NCBI GenBank assembly: GCA_023807065.1
Contig: JAJJLU010000564.1
Location: 1-31,416 of the forward strand
Direction of reading: 5' to 3'
Length of the DNA: 31,416 bases
Source of the DNA: Isotricha intestinalis
Lineage: Eukaryota; Ciliophora; Litostomatea; Vestibuliferida; Isotrichidae
Position 1 is the first letter of the stretch, and each line of letters starts with the position of its first letter. This document shows, in pieces, positions 27,800-31,416 of the stretch. A program made the position numbers and the translations under genes. Under the pieces are notes generated by a model. It saw only the letters and a program-made list of their open reading frames with translations, ran no database searches and was not told where the DNA came from.

Positions 27800-30199
27800 A
27801 TGTCAAATTATAATATTTGGAATAAATACATTAAAAAAGAAAATATAAGTATGGATAGTTTTTGTAAATTATATAAAGCTCAAAATAAAGAAACTGGGAA
27901 GTATGTTACCATTAAAGAAATTGATAAAGGAAGAATTAGAAAAGATTTTTATAAGGAAATTGAAATTATGAATAAAATAAATTCAGAAAATTATGTAAAA
28001 ATAAAAGAAACATTTGATTCTAATGAAGCATTCTATATAGTAATGGATTTATTCAATTATAATTTAGAGGAGTATATTAAATTAAGAGAAAAACCATTTT
28101 CAATAAATGAAATAAGAGAAGTATTGATTCAATTAAATAATGTATTTAAAATAATGATAAATGAAAATATTATTCATAGAGATTTAACATTATCAAATAT
28201 ATTAATATCTTTAGATAGTATTGATAAATGTAATATTAAATTAGATTATAGTTTAAGAAATGTTTTGAATATTATAAATACTGAAACTAGTACTAAAGCT
28301 CCAATGACAATGGCACCTGAAATTTTAAAAGATGAAGAAACATCAAATAAATGTGATTTATGGAGTTTAGGAATTATAATTTATTATTTATTATTCAAAG
28401 AATATCCTTATAATGGAAAGAATGAATTAATGTTATTTAAAGATATAAATTCAGGAAAGAAATTAAAAAAATGTGAAAATGAAGAATTAAATGATTTAAT
28501 AAATAAAATGTTAAAAATTAATATAAATGAAAGAATATCTTGGGAAGAATATTTTAATCATTCTTTTTTTAAACAAAATATTTCTCAAAAAATAGTTAAA
28601 TTCCCTAAATTTAATTTCACTTGTAAAATACATGATAAAATTATTGGTTATTATTGTAAGGATTGTAAGATTAATTTTTGTAAGGATTGTTTCATAAATC
28701 ATTGTAAACATGAAATAATTTCTTTTTCAAAAATAGGATTAACAAAAGCAGAAAGTGATAAATTAGGAAATATATATAAAGAAATTTTAGAAAATTTCAA
28801 TAAATTAAATAAAACGAAAAATGATATCATTTTTTTTCTTAATCAAATTAAATTAATTAAAGAAAATAATTCGGTATATGAATATGATTCTTCAAATAAT
28901 TATAAAAAATATTACATAGAGTATTTAAATTCAATAAACAATCAAATAAAAGTCATAGAAAATATAAAACTTTTTGAATTAGATTTAAATGAAGAAGAAA
29001 TTTCTAAAGAGAATTTTATCATTGGAGAATATGATATTAATCAAAGCAATTTAAATAAAGAAATTCAAATTTTGAATTGTTTAGAAGAAGTAAAAAAAGA
29101 AGAATCATGGGTATCAGGAATAAATAATGAAAAAGAATTAATTGAAAATTGTGAATTATATTTAAATGATAAAAAAATAGATTTTTGTTTTAAATATAAA
29201 TTTCCAAAAGAAGGTAAATACAAAATTAAAATGATTTTCAAAAGGTTTTTAAAAACAACAAATTATATGTTTTATGATTGTAATTCAATAATTTCTTTAG
29301 ATTTATCTAAATTTAGAACAAACAAAGTCACAAATATGAAATATATGTTTAAAAATTGTGCCACATTATCATCAATTAACTTATCTAATTTTATTACAAA
29401 TGAAGTTATAAATATGGAAAGTATGTTCCATAATTGTTCTTCTCTATCTTCTCTAGATTTATCTAATTTTAATACTAGTAATGTGAGAGATATAAATTTT
29501 ATGTTTAATAAATGTTCATCATTAATTTCTTTAAATTTAAGTAACTTTGACACATCAAATATCACTGATATGAAATATATGTTCAAAGAATGTAAATCTT
29601 TAACTTCTATAGATTTATCCAATTTTAATACTAGTAAAGTCATTGATTTAACTTATATGTTTTCAGATTGTAAATCTCTGATTTCTTTAAATTTATTTAA
29701 TTTTATAACTAATAATATTATAGCAATAAATTCTATATTTAAAGGATGTTCTTCTCTTACTCATTTAGAATTATCAAATTTTAATACTTGTAATATTACT
29801 AAAATGGATGCAATGTTTCAGACTTGTACTTCTTTAAAATCATTAGATTTATCTAATTTTAATACTCATAAAGTTATTGATATGAGTTATATGTTTAATT
29901 ATTGTACTTCATTAATATTTTTAAATTTATCTAGTTTTAATACTGAAAATGTAACTGATATGAATAATATGTTTTCTCATTGCTATTCTTTAACATCGTT
30001 AAATCTTTCTAATTTTATTATTAATAAAGTCATTAATATGAAGGAAATGTTTTCTGATTGCACTTCTTTAAAACTTTTAGATTTATCAAAGTTTAAGAAT
30101 AAAAATGATATATGTTCAGATAATATATTTACCAATTTAAATAAAAGTTGTAAAATTATTGTTGAAGATAATTCAATCCTTCAAAAATTTAAAGAATAA
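27800..30199 (+). CDS. Degenerate protein kinase fused to a B-box zinc finger and DUF285/BspA-type repeats
   Basis: With the start at 27800 the protein has 799 residues. An N-terminal kinase domain (about 5-265) keeps the VAIK-type lysine (TIKEI, Lys39), the helix-C glutamate candidate (Glu53), HRDLTLSN with Asp128 and Asn133, APE in TMAPEIL, and DLWSLGIIIYYLL (Trp188). The glycine loop is lost (NISMDSFCKLYKA) and DFG has become DYS (149-151), so it may be a weak kinase or a pseudokinase. A B-box zinc finger follows at about 275-305 (CKIHDKIIGYYCKDC, then CKDCFINHCKHE). A coiled-coil linker leads to eleven 26-residue repeats (490-775) of DUF285 type, MFxxCxSLxxLxLSNFxTxxV. There is no signal peptide, so it should be cytosolic. 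I infer a signalling or ubiquitin-type scaffold with a repeat-based interaction surface. Confidence 0.88.
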   Translation: MSNYNIWNKYIKKENISMDSFCKLYKAQNKETGKYVTIKEIDKGRIRKDFYKEIEIMNKINSENYVKIKETFDSNEAFYIVMDLFNYNLEEYIKLREKPFSINEIREVLIQLNNVFKIMINENIIHRDLTLSNILISLDSIDKCNIKLDYSLRNVLNIINTETSTKAPMTMAPEILKDEETSNKCDLWSLGIIIYYLLFKEYPYNGKNELMLFKDINSGKKLKKCENEELNDLINKMLKININERISWEEYFNHSFFKQNISQKIVKFPKFNFTCKIHDKIIGYYCKDCKINFCKDCFINHCKHEIISFSKIGLTKAESDKLGNIYKEILENFNKLNKTKNDIIFFLNQIKLIKENNSVYEYDSSNNYKKYYIEYLNSINNQIKVIENIKLFELDLNEEEISKENFIIGEYDINQSNLNKEIQILNCLEEVKKEESWVSGINNEKELIENCELYLNDKKIDFCFKYKFPKEGKYKIKMIFKRFLKTTNYMFYDCNSIISLDLSKFRTNKVTNMKYMFKNCATLSSINLSNFITNEVINMESMFHNCSSLSSLDLSNFNTSNVRDINFMFNKCSSLISLNLSNFDTSNITDMKYMFKECKSLTSIDLSNFNTSKVIDLTYMFSDCKSLISLNLFNFITNNIIAINSIFKGCSSLTHLELSNFNTCNITKMDAMFQTCTSLKSLDLSNFNTHKVIDMSYMFNYCTSLIFLNLSSFNTENVTDMNNMFSHCYSLTSLNLSNFIINKVINMKEMFSDCTSLKLLDLSKFKNKNDICSDNIFTNLNKSCKIIVEDNSILQKFKE
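29267..30124 (+). repeat. Eleven 78-bp DUF285 (BspA/TpLRR-like) coding repeats
   Basis: The period is exactly 78 bp (26 residues) in all eleven units I aligned. The consensus is MFxxCxSLxxLxLSNFxTxxVxxMxx. The Met (Ile in unit 7), Phe, Cys and LSNF positions are nearly constant, and Cys is present in every unit. Neighbouring units such as 3, 4 and 8 are the most alike. DUF285 repeats are known from Mycoplasma and other bacterial surface proteins and from some protists. Here they form the C-terminal end of an intracellular kinase-like protein. Unit 11 lacks the usual FNT and degrades at its end. Confidence 0.9.
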
Positions 30200-31416
30200 C
30201 TTCTAATTATGATTTGTTAGTATTAAACTGTATTTTTGCAGAAAGACAAAAAGCCATGATTTTTATTTAAATTATTTAAGTTAACTAATAATAATTTCTT
30301 TTAATTAGTAGATATAAATTAGATTAATTAGCTTTGTTTTTGTTCTAAGTTTTTTGCTAAATATATTAATGTTTATTTATCTCTTATTTTAATGCTAAAT
30401 TCTCTGTTTATCTGGTTTTAAAAGGCTTTTTAATTTAATAATTATTTATCTTGTTTTAAGATAGAATTCATCTTTTAGTTTATCTGTTGTGCATTTTATT
30501 TCATTAGTTTTAATTAATTTAATTAATTCAAACAATAATAAATTCTTGATAAAAATAAAATATATGTAAAGAAATCTAAAATTAGTTTCAAATTTTTATG
30601 AACCTTCAATTTTTCTTTTTTTGTCCAACTAATATAAAAAAATTTCAATATCAAATACTAAATTACTCTATTTCTCTTGCTTTTCCTTTATTTTAAATAC
30701 CATATCTTTATCAAGAATAGGCACAATTAAATCAAAAAAAAATTGCCTTTTAATATTTTTATTACAACTTATTATAAATTATTCTTTAATATATTGTTAA
30801 AAGACTCTTCAATTAAAATTAATGAATTTAAAATTTCATTTTTTTGTTAAAATCAAAAATATGGAATATAATACCATATCTCCAATATCTAATTCCAAAT
30901 AATTTTTTTCCAATTTTTCTCCTTCTCCATTTTTTTTATATTTATATTGTCATTTTCATTATTATTTATTTTATCTAATTCTTCCTTTAATTTTATTATG
31001 ATAATTTGAACAAAATATTTATCTTTGGAATTCCCCTTATTATTTATTATAGATAATTTGTGAAAGATGAACAAAGAAAATATTGTTAATTATTCAATAA
31101 TTAACTAAAACAAGAGTTTCATTATTATGATCTTTATATAAAGTGAACCATATTTGAATAGTAGATATATATTTCCTATTTGTATTTCAATATCAAGTAT
31201 TATATTTTTTCTTTTTTACCTTCTATTTGAGTTGAACAAGAAATTCAAATATAAATGTTTCAACACCTTTTTTATTTTTTGAAGTTTTTTCATTAAATGA
31301 AAAACTTATTTTTCTCATTTTGGCATCTTTTTCTGGAAAAAATATAAAATTTAATAAATTATTTAATCTTTTCTTCCTATCCTTCCCAATTATATTCACT
31401 TTTAAATAGAATATCT
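30200..31416 (-). other. 1.2 kb without intact gene; probable decayed gene on the minus strand
   Basis: The minus strand contains protein-like pieces in order from the window edge inward. These are RKISFSFNEKTSKNKKGVET followed by FIFEFLVQLK (about 31330-31230), then a piece with IQIWFTLYKDHNNETLVLVN (around 31150), then a 61-codon open frame around 31074-30889 with KDKYFVQIIIIKLKEELDKI, then LELDIGDMVLYSIFLI (around 30880) and FFFDLIVPILDKDMVFKIKE (around 30740-30680). They are in different frames and separated by stops. Composition is more varied than the A/T-run gaps. No domain is recognised. I treat the 61-codon frame as part of this relic, not as an independent gene. The window ends inside it without a telomere. 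Confidence 0.45.

Noticed and set aside
29272..29643. 123-codon minus-strand frame with its own repeats
   Set aside because: It is the mirror of the 78-bp DUF285 repeats. Its periodicity is inherited from the plus-strand gene.
29267..30124. CRISPR-like or satellite array
   Set aside because: The 78-bp periodic sequence is an uninterrupted coding frame with a clear protein consensus and no spacer/repeat distinction.
1..31416. tRNA or other structured RNA genes
   Set aside because: No GC-rich cloverleaf or T-loop pattern was seen by eye in the gaps on either strand. A covariance-model search would be needed to exclude them fully.

Overview
The window looks like the end of an AT-rich ciliate macronuclear chromosome. 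Base composition is very AT-rich (roughly four-fifths A+T by eye). Positions 1-24 are a C-rich array of CCCCAAT, CCCCAT and CCCCAA units, which on the other strand is a TTGGGG-like ciliate telomere. Genes are close together, and some neighbours are under 120 bp apart. The one intron I can place is 29 bp. The reading frames use the standard genetic code: long genes contain no in-frame TAA, TAG or TGA, glutamine is CAA/CAG, and TAA, TAG and TGA each appear as terminators. Ciliates with the standard code include litostomes (such as the rumen ciliates) and Stentor. I infer a litostome-like ciliate, mainly from the extreme AT content and the standard code, and this is not proven.

Layout. The left telomere (1-24) caps a broken, truncated protein-kinase gene (25-712, minus). 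Next come a small EF-hand protein (813-1295, plus) and a gap with at most eroded coding sequence. A 1256-residue protein of unknown function (2781-6551, minus) and the axonemal armadillo protein SPAG6/PF16 (6763-8277, minus) follow. SPAG6 is divergent from an 810-residue cyclic-nucleotide-binding-like protein (8398-10830, plus). Then, all on the plus strand: a small acidic unknown protein (11338-11841), a cytosolic-type malate dehydrogenase (12059-13018) and an 831-residue protein with calcyphosin-like EF-hand modules and a Met/Asn tract (13118-15613). An Asn/Ser-rich unknown protein (15672-17165, minus) converges on the last of these. Further right are a P4-ATPase lipid flippase (18148-22431, plus), a four-helix COPI-associated/Tvp15-like membrane protein split by a 29-bp intron (23500-23939, plus), an exportin-7-like karyopherin (24871-27540, minus), and a fusion of a degenerate kinase domain, a B-box zinc finger and eleven 26-residue DUF285/BspA-type repeats (27800-30199, plus). 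The last 1.2 kb (30200-31416) has no intact gene, but its minus strand reads like a decayed gene.

How the genes relate. I see no operon or pathway cluster. The set is a typical eukaryotic mix: cilium (SPAG6, possibly the EF-hand and calcyphosin-like proteins), membrane traffic and lipid asymmetry (flippase, COPI-associated protein), nuclear transport (exportin), central metabolism (malate dehydrogenase) and signalling (kinase fusion, CNB protein). The most unusual items are the kinase/B-box/DUF285 fusion, the telomere seated inside a kinase pseudogene of a related type, and gaps with eroded coding-like sequence. Active genes usually have an A-rich run just before the ATG (AAAAATG), and I used this to choose starts.
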